6,633 nucleotides of DNA, taken from NCBI GenBank assembly GCA_016866735.1, contig VGLL01000054.1:1-6633 (forward strand), in the 5' to 3' direction. The DNA comes from Candidatus Shapirobacteria bacterium (GTDB lineage: Bacteria; Patescibacteriota; Microgenomatia; VGLL01). The position numbers and the translations under genes are program-made. This document shows positions 1 through 6,563 of this stretch, in pieces. The stretch's first letter is position 1; every line of letters starts with the position of its first letter. Under the pieces are notes generated by a model. That model was not told the DNA's origin and did not search any database. It saw nothing but the letters and a program-made list of their open reading frames with translations.

Positions 1-244
1 ATTTGGTTTCTTTCAGCCTGGGAATAAGGCCGAAGCCCTTAAGCATTTCCCGATATTTCGTAAAATCTATTTTCTTTGTGTTTACTCCACCATAAAAGTA
101 TATCTCTAAGGCCTGGAAACGAGAGCGTAGGTACTTAGCCAGTTTTCTTAGGTCAACTTTAAATCCAGATTCTCTCTTGGCCCCATAAATAATATTTGCC
201 GCATCAATAAAGGCGATTGACTTTGATTTAATCTTAAATTTCAT
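1..244 (-). CDS. NYN-domain (DUF88/LabA-like) protein, 5' part only, cut by the window edge
   Basis: Reading from the ATG at 244, 81 codons stay open to the left edge, so the gene is partial at its 3' end. The N-terminus has a short basic stretch, then a hydrophobic strand ending in FIDAAN (residues 12-17), followed by a lysine/arginine-rich helix (DLRKLAKYLRSRF, about 32-44) and a second strand IYFYGG (48-53). This order, with an early Asp (D14) and Asn (N17), matches the start of NYN domains, a PIN-like fold of predicted metal-dependent ribonucleases. The remaining acidic residues would lie outside the window, so catalytic competence cannot be judged. The start is supported by AGAGG six bases upstream (251-255). 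The gene lies in the same direction as the glycosyltransferase cluster but behind its terminator, so it is probably a separate transcription unit. Its role here is unknown; family members are linked to RNA processing. Family assignment is fairly confident, function is inference. Confidence 0.72.
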   Translation of the reverse strand, partial: MKFKIKSKSIAFIDAANIIYGAKRESGFKVDLRKLAKYLRSRFQALEIYFYGGVNTKKIDFTKYREMLKGFGLIPRLKETK

Positions 245-250
245 CCTGCG

Positions 251-255
251 CCTCT
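251..255 (-). promoter_or_regulatory. Ribosome binding site of the NYN-domain gene
   Basis: On the minus strand AGAGG is followed by six bases and then the ATG at 244. This is the best-spaced Shine-Dalgarno match in the window and it decides the start. A TGATAAAAT extended -10-like string lies just upstream (265-257). If it were the promoter, the transcript would begin near 250 and leave this site out, so the two cannot both be used. Confidence 0.55.
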
Positions 256-276
256 AATTTTATCAAATCTCTCAAC

Positions 277-298
277 AAAAATCCCGCCCTTGGCGGGA
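277..298 (-). terminator. Rho-independent terminator of the glycosyltransferase cluster
   Basis: Read on the minus strand, a perfect 7-bp stem (TCCCGCC, bases 298-292, with GGCGGGA, bases 288-282) encloses a 3-base AAG loop and is followed directly by five T (281-277). It begins 30 nt after the stop of the last cluster gene and lies ahead of the NYN gene. The high GC of the stem against AT-rich surroundings and the T tract on this strand support a terminator for minus-strand transcription. No plus-strand gene is seen running into it. Confidence 0.82.
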
Positions 299-328
299 AA
301 AATTTTTAACGGGAGGCCTTTTGCGCTA

Positions 329-1090
329 TTAAGCTTGGTCGTAAATCCCCCTTAAGTCATTTAGCTTCACTCGGAGGATTTCTTTCAGCATTTCTTTTGA
401 TTCGTTAATAAACTTTCTTTCTTTTCCCTGGGTAATATCTCTATCCTGCCACTCGACCGGCACTTCGGCAATCTTGTAACCTCTTTTTTGAGCTAAGAAT
501 AAAAGCTCTACATCAAAAGCGCCCACTCGCCACCCTTTAACTTTTTTAACTTCTTTGAAAATCTGCAACTCACTGAAAAGATTCTTTATCACCTCTCCCC
601 TAAAGGCCTTAAAACCGCACTGAGTGTCCACGATGTTTTTCAGAAGCATCACCCGGCGAAACGTCCGAAAACCGAAAGCCATTAGCTTGCGGTACCAGGG
701 GAAATCCTGTCTGGTCATTCCCCGCGAACCAATCGCGACGTCAAAGCCTTTGCCAAAATGTGGCAAAAGCTTATTTAGCTCGTTAATGGGTGTCGACTGA
801 TCCATATCCGTAAAAAGAATGACTTCGCCCCGGGCAGCCTCTACCCCTGCTCTTACCGCAAATGGTTTACCACCATGAGGATTCTCTAAAAGTCGAAAGC
901 GGGGATGGTCATTAATGTATTTTTTAACAATTTGCAAGCTCTCGTCAGTAGAACCATCATCGGAAATAATAACCTCATTTTGATAGTCCTGTTTTTCCAA
1001 AAAACTATCTACCTCTTCTAAAACCCCTCTTTTGAGGTTTTCTCCTTCGTTAAACATGGGAATGATTACGGATAAAAAGACTCTCATCAT
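329..1090 (-). CDS. GT2 glycosyltransferase, ALG5-like polyprenyl-phosphate glycosyltransferase
   Basis: A 253-residue GT-A fold family 2 enzyme. The sequence shows LSVIIPMFNE (6-15), the nucleotide-binding SDDGSTD (43-49), the metal-binding DMD (95-97), GSR (121-123) and DTQCGFKAF (155-163), which is characteristic of the dolichyl/undecaprenyl-phosphate glucosyltransferase group typified by eukaryotic ALG5. A later EW-rich segment (PVEWQDRD, about 213-220) fits the acceptor side. It has no convincing membrane segment, so it should act at the cytoplasmic membrane face, moving a sugar (glucose in the family prototype; unverified here) from a nucleotide donor to polyprenyl phosphate. It is last in the cluster, starting 10 nt after the preceding stop. 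AGGAG abuts the first ATG directly and lies 3 nt before the second ATG (1087), so the protein may start at the second Met. The gene ends in TAA, 30 nt before the terminator hairpin. GT2 assignment is very secure; the sugar is inference. Confidence 0.9.
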   Translation of the reverse strand: MMRVFLSVIIPMFNEGENLKRGVLEEVDSFLEKQDYQNEVIISDDGSTDESLQIVKKYINDHPRFRLLENPHGGKPFAVRAGVEAARGEVILFTDMDQSTPINELNKLLPHFGKGFDVAIGSRGMTRQDFPWYRKLMAFGFRTFRRVMLLKNIVDTQCGFKAFRGEVIKNLFSELQIFKEVKKVKGWRVGAFDVELLFLAQKRGYKIAEVPVEWQDRDITQGKERKFINESKEMLKEILRVKLNDLRGIYDQA

Positions 1091-1095
1091 CTCCT
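1091..1095 (-). promoter_or_regulatory. Close-set Shine-Dalgarno AGGAG before the ALG5-like gene
   Basis: AGGAG touches the ATG at 1090 and is 3 nt from the next in-frame ATG at 1087. Both spacings are shorter than the usual 5-9 nt, and the second is the less unfavourable. It is the only recognisable Shine-Dalgarno sequence inside the cluster, at the one junction where the genes do not overlap. Confidence 0.45.
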
Positions 1096-1100
1096 GATCT

Positions 1101-2501
1101 CTATTCTATACTATTAGGCACTCGTAAGCCAATCCCCCCAAATACCTGATCGCTCTTCGTGGGCGGAATAACAACTTGTAAAAGTATATCATGGGGATTA
1201 TTACTCTGCTTCACTTGGTAAAGATCTAAAAGGTAACGGTAGCCAGTATCCAAACCTAAGGGAACCGAGAAAGAAACATTGATCTTTGTCCTGAATCCTA
1301 TTTCGGCTACTCTCTGAGCTACTTTATCTTTGTAAAATAAGCCCAATAAGTTGAAACCTAACCCTTTTTGTAAGGTCTTAAAATTGAGAAGAAGCAAAAT
1401 GACTATAAGGAAAATAAGACATGGGGAAAAAGAAATGGCTATTTTTTTTATCGCTGCCTGCGCCCAATAGGCAAGTATCAAGATTATAAATGGAAAAAGG
1501 AAAATAAAATAATACTCCGATGGCCGCTGGCCGAACACAGAGAAACCAAACGGAAAAATTATCCATAAGGCTAAAAAGGCAAAAAGAAAATGCTTAAAGC
1601 TGGATTTTTTTTCTCTCTTCCACCACCACGATCCCATCACTAATACCGAAAAATAAAGAAGGAATGGGGCAGAGATAATTTTATCATTGGTAAAACCCCT
1701 GCTTACATTTTCCCAGACCGGCCACCAGGCCAGGTAATCGTTTGTGCCTAACCGTTCAGAAAGAAAGCTAAATAATAGTTTGAGGTTTAAAAATTTGTGA
1801 CGAAGATCAAAAATCATAAGTGGCAAAAAGGTTAAGACCATCCCCATTAAAAAAAGCAGAAATCTTTTCCAAACACCCTTCCGCGAAAACAATAGAATGA
1901 ACAAAAAATTAAAAATGACTAAGAAGACTAACTGGAAATGGAAATTGATCCCCGCCCCCACCAATACACCTATAGTCAGCCATTTCAACCATGAACCATC
2001 TTTTTTGTAAAACAACAATCCCCAATTTAAAACCACCACCAAAGGGATAAACAAGACATTCCAGGCTATCTGGTCGATATTGACTAGGGCGGCATTAAGA
2101 GCCCAAAATAGGAGGAAAAGTAAGGCAATCTGACTGCTTACGAATTTCTTCAAGACGGAAAAGGAAAAAGCAAAGAAAGCAAGATTGTAAGTAGCTATAA
2201 AGAAAACTAGTGCTTTAGGATGAAGATTAGTTAAGAAGTAAAAAGGAACCAAAAGATAGCTAAAATAAGGACCAAGGAAAAACCCTTTAGGGCCCAAAAC
2301 TCGTGGTCCAACCAAGGTCATCTTGCCTTCTCTTAAAATTTCCTTAACAACAAAAGCATCACGTTCTTGATCCCAATCGAAAATAAGCCTCTTATCTAGT
2401 TGGTAAAACCGAAAGAAGGAAAATAATACTAAAATGAGAAATGCCAATATCCAATCTTGTTTGTGTTTTAGAAAACCGATTGCCTTCCTAGCTTCTGTCA
2501 T
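1101..2501 (-). CDS. GT-C fold membrane glycosyltransferase (PMT_2/GT39-like), paralogue 2
   Basis: A 466-residue multi-pass membrane protein. After a basic N-terminus and a first membrane helix (about 16-31) comes RFYQLD and an outside loop with the acidic motif WDQERDA (43-49), the position where GT-C enzymes such as ArnT and PMT carry their catalytic Asp. It shares REGKxTLxGP (57-66), LGPY, a WN pair (147-148), FHFQ (187-190) and FDLRH (231-235) with the GT-C gene at 4346-5839, so the two are homologous. The C-terminal soluble region has a matching D-T-G-Y (418-421) but is shorter than in the other copy. The family transfers sugars from lipid-phosphate donors to extracytoplasmic acceptors. 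I place the start at the ATG at 2501; it overlaps the upstream gene by 14 nt. An in-frame TTG at 2525 would add eight residues but has no Shine-Dalgarno; none is evident at the ATG either. Acceptor and sugar are unknown. Confidence 0.85.
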   Translation of the reverse strand: MTEARKAIGFLKHKQDWILAFLILVLFSFFRFYQLDKRLIFDWDQERDAFVVKEILREGKMTLVGPRVLGPKGFFLGPYFSYLLVPFYFLTNLHPKALVFFIATYNLAFFAFSFSVLKKFVSSQIALLFLLFWALNAALVNIDQIAWNVLFIPLVVVLNWGLLFYKKDGSWLKWLTIGVLVGAGINFHFQLVFLVIFNFLFILLFSRKGVWKRFLLFLMGMVLTFLPLMIFDLRHKFLNLKLLFSFLSERLGTNDYLAWWPVWENVSRGFTNDKIISAPFLLYFSVLVMGSWWWKREKKSSFKHFLFAFLALWIIFPFGFSVFGQRPSEYYFIFLFPFIILILAYWAQAAIKKIAISFSPCLIFLIVILLLLNFKTLQKGLGFNLLGLFYKDKVAQRVAEIGFRTKINVSFSVPLGLDTGYRYLLDLYQVKQSNNPHDILLQVVIPPTKSDQVFGGIGLRVPNSIE

Positions 2502-4353
2502 TTTTCTTAAACAAAAAATTACCAATAAATAAAGCGAGCCAAGTAAATAAGAAAAGAATGCTAATTAAATTGAAAATCTTTTGAGTGGGTGTCTGAACAA
2601 TTTTCCAATTAATTGTATTTTTTCCTTTTCTGAGCCCCAAATTTTCTAGACAAACTCTCCCAGAACAATCAGAATAGCTACCTATTTTGTTGCCATTGAG
2701 CGAGAATTTATATGTTCCAGGGAAAAATTCTAAATTTATCCGTAAATTACCACTCAGCTCGCCTGGAATAGAGAAAAATACTGCCCCGTAAGAATTTTTC
2801 CTATCCACCGTGTAATCAATTTTTTCTTGGTTTGTAAAACGCACTCTTTCCCCATAATGAAGAAAAGGCACGAAAACGTCTGCCTGATTTCCTGCTTCAG
2901 CTTTTTCCGAATAACTTTGGCCATATCGCGCCAAATTAAAAACTAAAAACGGCTCATAACCACAGGCAGCAAGGGCATTTTTACTTAAGATGTCATCGGC
3001 AAGAGTGGTAGTCGAATATCTGTTGGGATGAAGAGCTTCAAAGTGATAATACTGTTCAATGTTGCTAACGGGTTGAGGTAAAAGATGATTTCTATTGCCA
3101 TAAATTGCGAAAAAAATGAAGCCCAAGACGACCACTCCAGAAATAAATCTGCTATTAATTTTCGAGAGCAATGCCCCCGCTAAGGCAGCGATGGTAAAAC
3201 TAGTAACTCCCAAAAATCTCCAGGAAAATTGAACCTGTTGAAGGATCCTTACCCTATCCCAAATAGATATTGAGTAGGGCAAGATTAAAAAAATAGTTAA
3301 AAGAGAGAGTAAAAACCAAAGAATGACAAAGAAATTTCCTAAGAACCACCTTCGTTTACTCCTCTCGTCTTTGAAATTTTTTAATAAAAAAATTCCAGAA
3401 AGGGCTAAAACTAACCATTGGGCGTACCCCAACATAAAAGACATTCCGTCGTTTTCTGTTCCTGATGAGGAATAGAAATACCCCCACGGCGACCGCACTA
3501 ATTGCCAAAGAGCGGGAAAGTGTTCCTTATAGTTAATAGTTTGAACAGTTGCTAATTTAACTGTGCTTTTTTCTAAAAAGGCAGGGCCGATAAAAAATGC
3601 TCCGAGACCAAAAAAACTCAAAAAAACAAAAACTATAAAAAAGACCTTTTTTATATTAATAAGTTTTAGGAAAACCAACTTAGAGAAAATAAATAAAAGA
3701 ATTATGGGCAATAAAAACATCGCGGCAAAATTATGAGAAATAGTTAATAAACCTCCCACAACAACGATCAGGAAACTTTTAGGAAAAAGTTTCTTACCCT
3801 CAATTTTGTCTTCAAAAATTGAGCTGATTAGATAAAGAAGCAGTGGCAAAATTGTGTAACTTATAAATTCAGGACTGCTGCGAACAAAAATCAATAAGAA
3901 TCGATAGGGAACAAAGAGATAGAGAAGAGCTCCCGTAAAGCTCGCTATATGATTGTTGGTCTCTTTCGCAAGCCAAAAATAGAAGAAGATTGGGGCGAGA
4001 ACAAATGTGGAAAGGTAAATAATCTTTAAACTTAGAATAACATCGTAGGTTAAAAAATTCAGCAAAAAAACAAGATAATAGATTAATGGATAAAAAAAAT
4101 TAAAAACGGGCACCCCGCAATAATGATTTAGACTGCCCGCCCAGCGCAGCGGAAAATGACCCTCGCTTAAGGCGGCAATAGCATCAAAACTCCGAGCAAT
4201 ATGACGATCTCCGTCATGCGTAGAAAAGAAATAATATCTAAAAATACTTTTTCCTGAAAAAATACCTAAAATTATAAGCAGAAAGACTAATAAAAAGGGC
4301 CAATATTTTTTCCAATCCTTAAATAAATTTTTCTTTGCCATTATTTTATTCAT
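2488..4353 (-). CDS. PTPS-related/YfhO-like multi-pass membrane protein, probable GT-C type
   Basis: A 621-residue protein with a lysine-rich cytoplasmic start, a first membrane helix (about 18-33) and then the outside motif THDGDRHIARSFD (45-57), whose Asp and His residues recall the first-loop acidic motif of GT-C enzymes and the conserved start of the '6-pyruvoyl-tetrahydropterin synthase related' membrane family (Pfam PTPS_related). That name is historical and does not imply pterin synthesis. Around ten further hydrophobic segments follow to about residue 425. A long extracytoplasmic region (about 430-590) contains a beta-rich stretch with FFPGTYKFSLNGNKIG, resembling the C-terminal domain of YfhO-type proteins, and a DCSGRVC cysteine pair that could form a disulfide. 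One last helix and a short basic tail close the protein. The ATG at 4353 overlaps the preceding gene by 8 nt; an alternative ATG lies at 4341. No Shine-Dalgarno is seen, so coupled translation is likely. Family is a good match; function is inference. Confidence 0.82.
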   Translation of the reverse strand: MNKIMAKKNLFKDWKKYWPFLLVFLLIILGIFSGKSIFRYYFFSTHDGDRHIARSFDAIAALSEGHFPLRWAGSLNHYCGVPVFNFFYPLIYYLVFLLNFLTYDVILSLKIIYLSTFVLAPIFFYFWLAKETNNHIASFTGALLYLFVPYRFLLIFVRSSPEFISYTILPLLLYLISSIFEDKIEGKKLFPKSFLIVVVGGLLTISHNFAAMFLLPIILLFIFSKLVFLKLINIKKVFFIVFVFLSFFGLGAFFIGPAFLEKSTVKLATVQTINYKEHFPALWQLVRSPWGYFYSSSGTENDGMSFMLGYAQWLVLALSGIFLLKNFKDERSKRRWFLGNFFVILWFLLSLLTIFLILPYSISIWDRVRILQQVQFSWRFLGVTSFTIAALAGALLSKINSRFISGVVVLGFIFFAIYGNRNHLLPQPVSNIEQYYHFEALHPNRYSTTTLADDILSKNALAACGYEPFLVFNLARYGQSYSEKAEAGNQADVFVPFLHYGERVRFTNQEKIDYTVDRKNSYGAVFFSIPGELSGNLRINLEFFPGTYKFSLNGNKIGSYSDCSGRVCLENLGLRKGKNTINWKIVQTPTQKIFNLISILFLFTWLALFIGNFLFKKNDRS

Positions 4354-5839
4354 TGTGCTGAAGTTTTATTAATTTTACACCCCACGGGAATTCCCACTGC
4401 CTTTTAATTTTCACCCAGCCGAAGTTGGCAATCTCTGCCCTGGGATGATTAATTGGCTCACAGACAGGATCTTCGCAAACTACAAACAACTGGTCGGTAA
4501 TTGTTTCTTTGGCTCTTTGCGGATCAATCGCCACCGGCTTTTTGCCCCAAAGTTCTAGATAAAACCAATAGCCGGCGTCATAATTCTGCTTGGCGATAAG
4601 AGCCAGGTTATACGGTTTCCCTGCCGCCTCGATAGCTATTTTTTTGTCAACTTCTTGAGCGCGTTCCGCTTGATAATTCGGCGATTGTCTCAATGGAGAA
4701 CTGGCCAGATTAATATATGTGGCGCAACCCAAAAATAACACCGCAAAAAATTTAGTAATCTTACTAACGTCCCAAAGTCTGCTCAGAATAAAACCTGTAA
4801 GTAAAAACGGGGCCGGAAAAATAAAACCAAAATAGTGGTCATAAATATGTTGCTTATAAAGCCCCATTCCCACCAAGCCAATAACTAGCCAGATTAAGAT
4901 AAAAATAAAATTTTTGTCTTTCTTTAAAAGCCCCACAACCATCCCCAGAATTAAACCAATGGCAATCGCTTTTCCCCAAACAATTCCCCCCGCGGAAACG
5001 AGCCTGGTTATCATTAATTGCCATAACGGCCAGAGATTGGGGATCGCCTTGTAGGCCTTGAAATTGACTGTCGTCTGCCGATCCGAGAAAAACTTGAGAA
5101 AAGCCTGGCTGTTTATGAAGTTATGCCTCAAATCAAACCAAATTAAGGGAACGATGGTCAAAACGAAAAAAATAAGTATAGAGTATGTAGTATAGAGTAC
5201 GTAGGATTTTAATTTCTCACTTCCTTTAAGTAACTTAAGTAACCTAAGTAACCAAAAAATCCCCACCACCGGAATAAGTAACAGCCCCAAGTAATGAGAC
5301 TGCAGGGCAAATGATAAAGTAATCCCCATAATCGGCAACCAAATAAATCTTTCCCTTCGCCAAAATTGGTAGGTGCCATAGATAACCAAAAGCGCAAAAA
5401 AAGGCATGACATTGGGATTCCAAGAAGAACGCGAGTAGATAATTACAACCGGCGAGGTGGCAAAAAGAAAAGCGGCGATTAGGCCTGCTTTCTCCGAAAA
5501 CCATTCTCTTCCCACCCACCAAATCAAAAAAACAGTTGCGACTCCAAAAAAAGCAACTCCAGCAGCTGGCCCAATTGGCGAAAAGCGAAACAGAATGAAG
5601 AAGGGCAGCATTAAATAGTAATAAAGAGGGCCCAAATACATATTACCGATGGAAGTTTGCGGCCCGATCAGTGTAAATTTCCCTTCCCGCATCATCCTTA
5701 GCCAAACAAGTGCATCTCTGCCTTCATCGCCTAAAAAGGTCATATAATCAGAAATTCGATAGAGACGAAGAAGGGCCGCAATAAATATGACAAGAATAAG
5801 CGGGAAATTTCTTCTTAACGCTACCGCAATTTTTTCCAT
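4346..5839 (-). CDS. GT-C fold membrane glycosyltransferase (PMT_2/GT39-like), paralogue 1
   Basis: A 497-residue multi-pass protein. The first helix (about 12-24) leads into LRLYRISDY and an outside loop with FLGDEGRDA (35-43); D38-E39 form the acidic pair expected at the GT-C active site. Further family landmarks are REGKFTLIGP (51-60), YLGPLYYYL (68-76), SRSSWNPN (136-143), QSHYLGL (180-186) and FDLRHN (235-240). About ten to twelve hydrophobic segments are followed by a C-terminal soluble domain with D-A-G-Y (421-424) and cysteines in VVCEDPVCEP. Known relatives move sugars from polyprenyl-linked donors to lipids or proteins on the outer face of the membrane. The gene overlaps the upstream GT2 gene by 19 nt and the downstream PTPS-related gene by 8 nt. 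It has no visible Shine-Dalgarno. Residues 197-219, between two membrane segments, are encoded by short tandem repeats (9-mer and 14-mer arrays), so this loop may vary between strains. Substrate is unknown. Confidence 0.88.
   Translation of the reverse strand: MEKIAVALRRNFPLILVIFIAALLRLYRISDYMTFLGDEGRDALVWLRMMREGKFTLIGPQTSIGNMYLGPLYYYLMLPFFILFRFSPIGPAAGVAFFGVATVFLIWWVGREWFSEKAGLIAAFLFATSPVVIIYSRSSWNPNVMPFFALLVIYGTYQFWRRERFIWLPIMGITLSFALQSHYLGLLLIPVVGIFWLLRLLKLLKGSEKLKSYVLYTTYSILIFFVLTIVPLIWFDLRHNFINSQAFLKFFSDRQTTVNFKAYKAIPNLWPLWQLMITRLVSAGGIVWGKAIAIGLILGMVVGLLKKDKNFIFILIWLVIGLVGMGLYKQHIYDHYFGFIFPAPFLLTGFILSRLWDVSKITKFFAVLFLGCATYINLASSPLRQSPNYQAERAQEVDKKIAIEAAGKPYNLALIAKQNYDAGYWFYLELWGKKPVAIDPQRAKETITDQLFVVCEDPVCEPINHPRAEIANFGWVKIKRQWEFPWGVKLIKLQHNE
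5175..5204. repeat. 14-bp direct tandem repeat, about 2.1 copies, inside a GT-C gene
   Basis: Plus-strand AGTATAGAGTATGT (5175-5188) is followed directly by AGTATAGAGTACGT (5189-5202), one mismatch in 14, and then AG begins a third copy. It encodes roughly residues 213-222 (YVLYTTYSIL) of the GT-C protein at 4346-5839. The unit is not a multiple of three, so loss or gain of one copy would shift the frame. Confidence 0.85.
5227..5253. repeat. 9-bp direct tandem repeat, three copies, inside a GT-C gene
   Basis: Three head-to-tail units TAAGTAACT, TAAGTAACC and TAAGTAACC. On the coding strand this gives the tripeptide repeat LLR-LLK-LLK (residues 197-205) at the end of a membrane segment. The unit is in phase with codons, so copy-number change would add or remove three residues without breaking the gene. 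Confidence 0.9.
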
Positions 5840-6522
5840 AATTTAAAGAGGTCAATGAAGCTCTTAAGGATAACCTTCAAGTTAGCGCCTGTTTGCTTCC
5901 CGACGAGCCTTGGGTAATGATGAACACCCACCTGATCGATATCGAAACCGGCCTTTCTCGCTTTGGCTAAAAGTTCCGGGGAAATCATCCCGCCCCTAAC
6001 CGACTCAAGGCGGGGAATCTTATCAATAACTTCTTTTTTGACCAATTTAAAGGAACAATCCACGTCGCGAACATTAATCCCCAGCAAAAGATTCGCCAAT
6101 ATCGTCCAGCCCCAACCGTTAAACTTTCTCAAGCACGAGTCCCGCCTGTCAATCCGATAGCCAATCACTACTTGCGCTTTATCTGTTTTCTCCCATAACT
6201 TGGTGATTTCACTAAAATCGAATTGGCCGTCAGCGTCGGTGCAAACAATCCATTCATATTTTGCGTTGTAGAAACCAGACTTAAGGGCTTCGCCATAGCC
6301 GTAATTTTGCGAATGGTGCACTACCCTTATATTTTGATTTTCTTTGGCAAGACTTTCCGCAATTTCTCCGGTCTTGTCCTTTGAGCCATCGTCAACGATG
6401 ATCAGTTCGTATTTATCTGCCACGCCAGGGAGAATAGCTAGAGCCTTCTCAACTGTTGACTCAATATTTCCCTCCTCGTTGTAGGCCGGGAAGAAAACGG
6501 AGAGACTGGGTATTTTTCTCAT
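5821..6522 (-). CDS. GT2 glycosyltransferase, DPM1-like polyprenyl-phosphate sugar synthase
   Basis: A 233-residue family 2 glycosyltransferase. Motifs in order: LSVFFPAYNEE (7-17), nucleotide-binding VDDGSKD (43-49), NYGYGEALKSG (73-83), the metal-binding DADGQ (96-100), RDVDCSFKL (152-160) and HHYPR (201-205). This set is typical of bacterial relatives of dolichyl-phosphate mannose synthase. Unlike many bacterial homologues it has no C-terminal membrane helices; it ends in an amphipathic, lysine-rich helix that could hold it at the membrane surface. It would make a polyprenyl-phosphate sugar from a nucleotide sugar at the cytoplasmic face and so supply the GT-C enzymes encoded downstream. 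It is the first gene of the cluster. Only 54 nt separate it from a divergent gene, with a TGCTATGAT extended -10 box eight bases before its ATG and no Shine-Dalgarno. Its stop overlaps the next gene by 19 nt. Family is secure; whether mannose, glucose or another sugar is used is not. Confidence 0.9.
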   Translation of the reverse strand: MRKIPSLSVFFPAYNEEGNIESTVEKALAILPGVADKYELIIVDDGSKDKTGEIAESLAKENQNIRVVHHSQNYGYGEALKSGFYNAKYEWIVCTDADGQFDFSEITKLWEKTDKAQVVIGYRIDRRDSCLRKFNGWGWTILANLLLGINVRDVDCSFKLVKKEVIDKIPRLESVRGGMISPELLAKARKAGFDIDQVGVHHYPRLVGKQTGANLKVILKSFIDLFKLWKKLR

Positions 6523-6530
6523 TGGGTTCT

Positions 6531-6539
6531 ATCATAGCA
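6531..6539 (-). promoter_or_regulatory. Putative extended -10 promoter of the glycosyltransferase cluster
   Basis: On the minus strand TGCTATGAT reads as TGn plus a 5-of-6 match to TATAAT. No good -35 box is found 16-18 bases upstream, which fits an extended -10 promoter. Eight bases separate the box from the ATG at 6522, so transcription would begin only one or two bases before the start codon, giving a nearly leaderless mRNA. Confidence 0.45.
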
Positions 6540-6554
6540 TATACCGCCATTTTG

Positions 6555-6563
6555 TGCTATTCT
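6555..6563 (+). promoter_or_regulatory. Putative extended -10 promoter of the divergent plus-strand gene
   Basis: TGCTATTCT on the plus strand is an extended -10-like sequence with a 4-of-6 core match to TATAAT. It lies 13 bases before the ATG at 6577, predicting a leader of about six or seven bases. No clear -35 box or Shine-Dalgarno is seen. Its upstream half overlaps the -35 region expected for the opposing promoter. Confidence 0.38.

Noticed and set aside
257..265. TGATAAAAT extended -10-like sequence as promoter of the NYN gene
   Set aside because: It would start the transcript near 250, inside or after the well-placed AGAGG ribosome site, and has no -35 match. In AT-rich DNA such strings are common. 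Left as a note only.
298..307. AAAAATTTTT palindrome next to the terminator hairpin
   Set aside because: A simple A/T run in AT-rich DNA; it does not extend the GC-rich stem and needs no separate explanation.
1378..1566. Short minus-strand open frame of 62 codons within the second GT-C gene
   Set aside because: Shadow of the GT-C coding frame with no independent start signal.
2502..2525. TTG start at 2525 for the second GT-C protein, adding eight residues
   Set aside because: No Shine-Dalgarno precedes it, the added residues are not part of the family pattern, and the ATG at 2501 gives a normal basic N-terminus with the first helix in the expected place.
5209..5522. Two minus-strand open frames overlapping the first GT-C gene
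   Set aside because: Both lie within the conserved GT-C frame and are rich in Cys, Trp and Phe as expected of out-of-frame readings of membrane protein codons.
5963..6160. Plus-strand open frame of 65 codons opposite the DPM1-like gene
   Set aside because: It lies wholly antisense to a well-conserved GT2 gene, has no recognisable domain and no ribosome site; it is a shadow frame.
329..6522. Possible UGA recoding (as in some CPR lineages), since none of the five genes ends in TGA
   Set aside because: The five stops are TAA or TAG, but the genes are full length under the standard code with no sign of in-frame TGA at conserved glycines. Five stops are too few to infer recoding.
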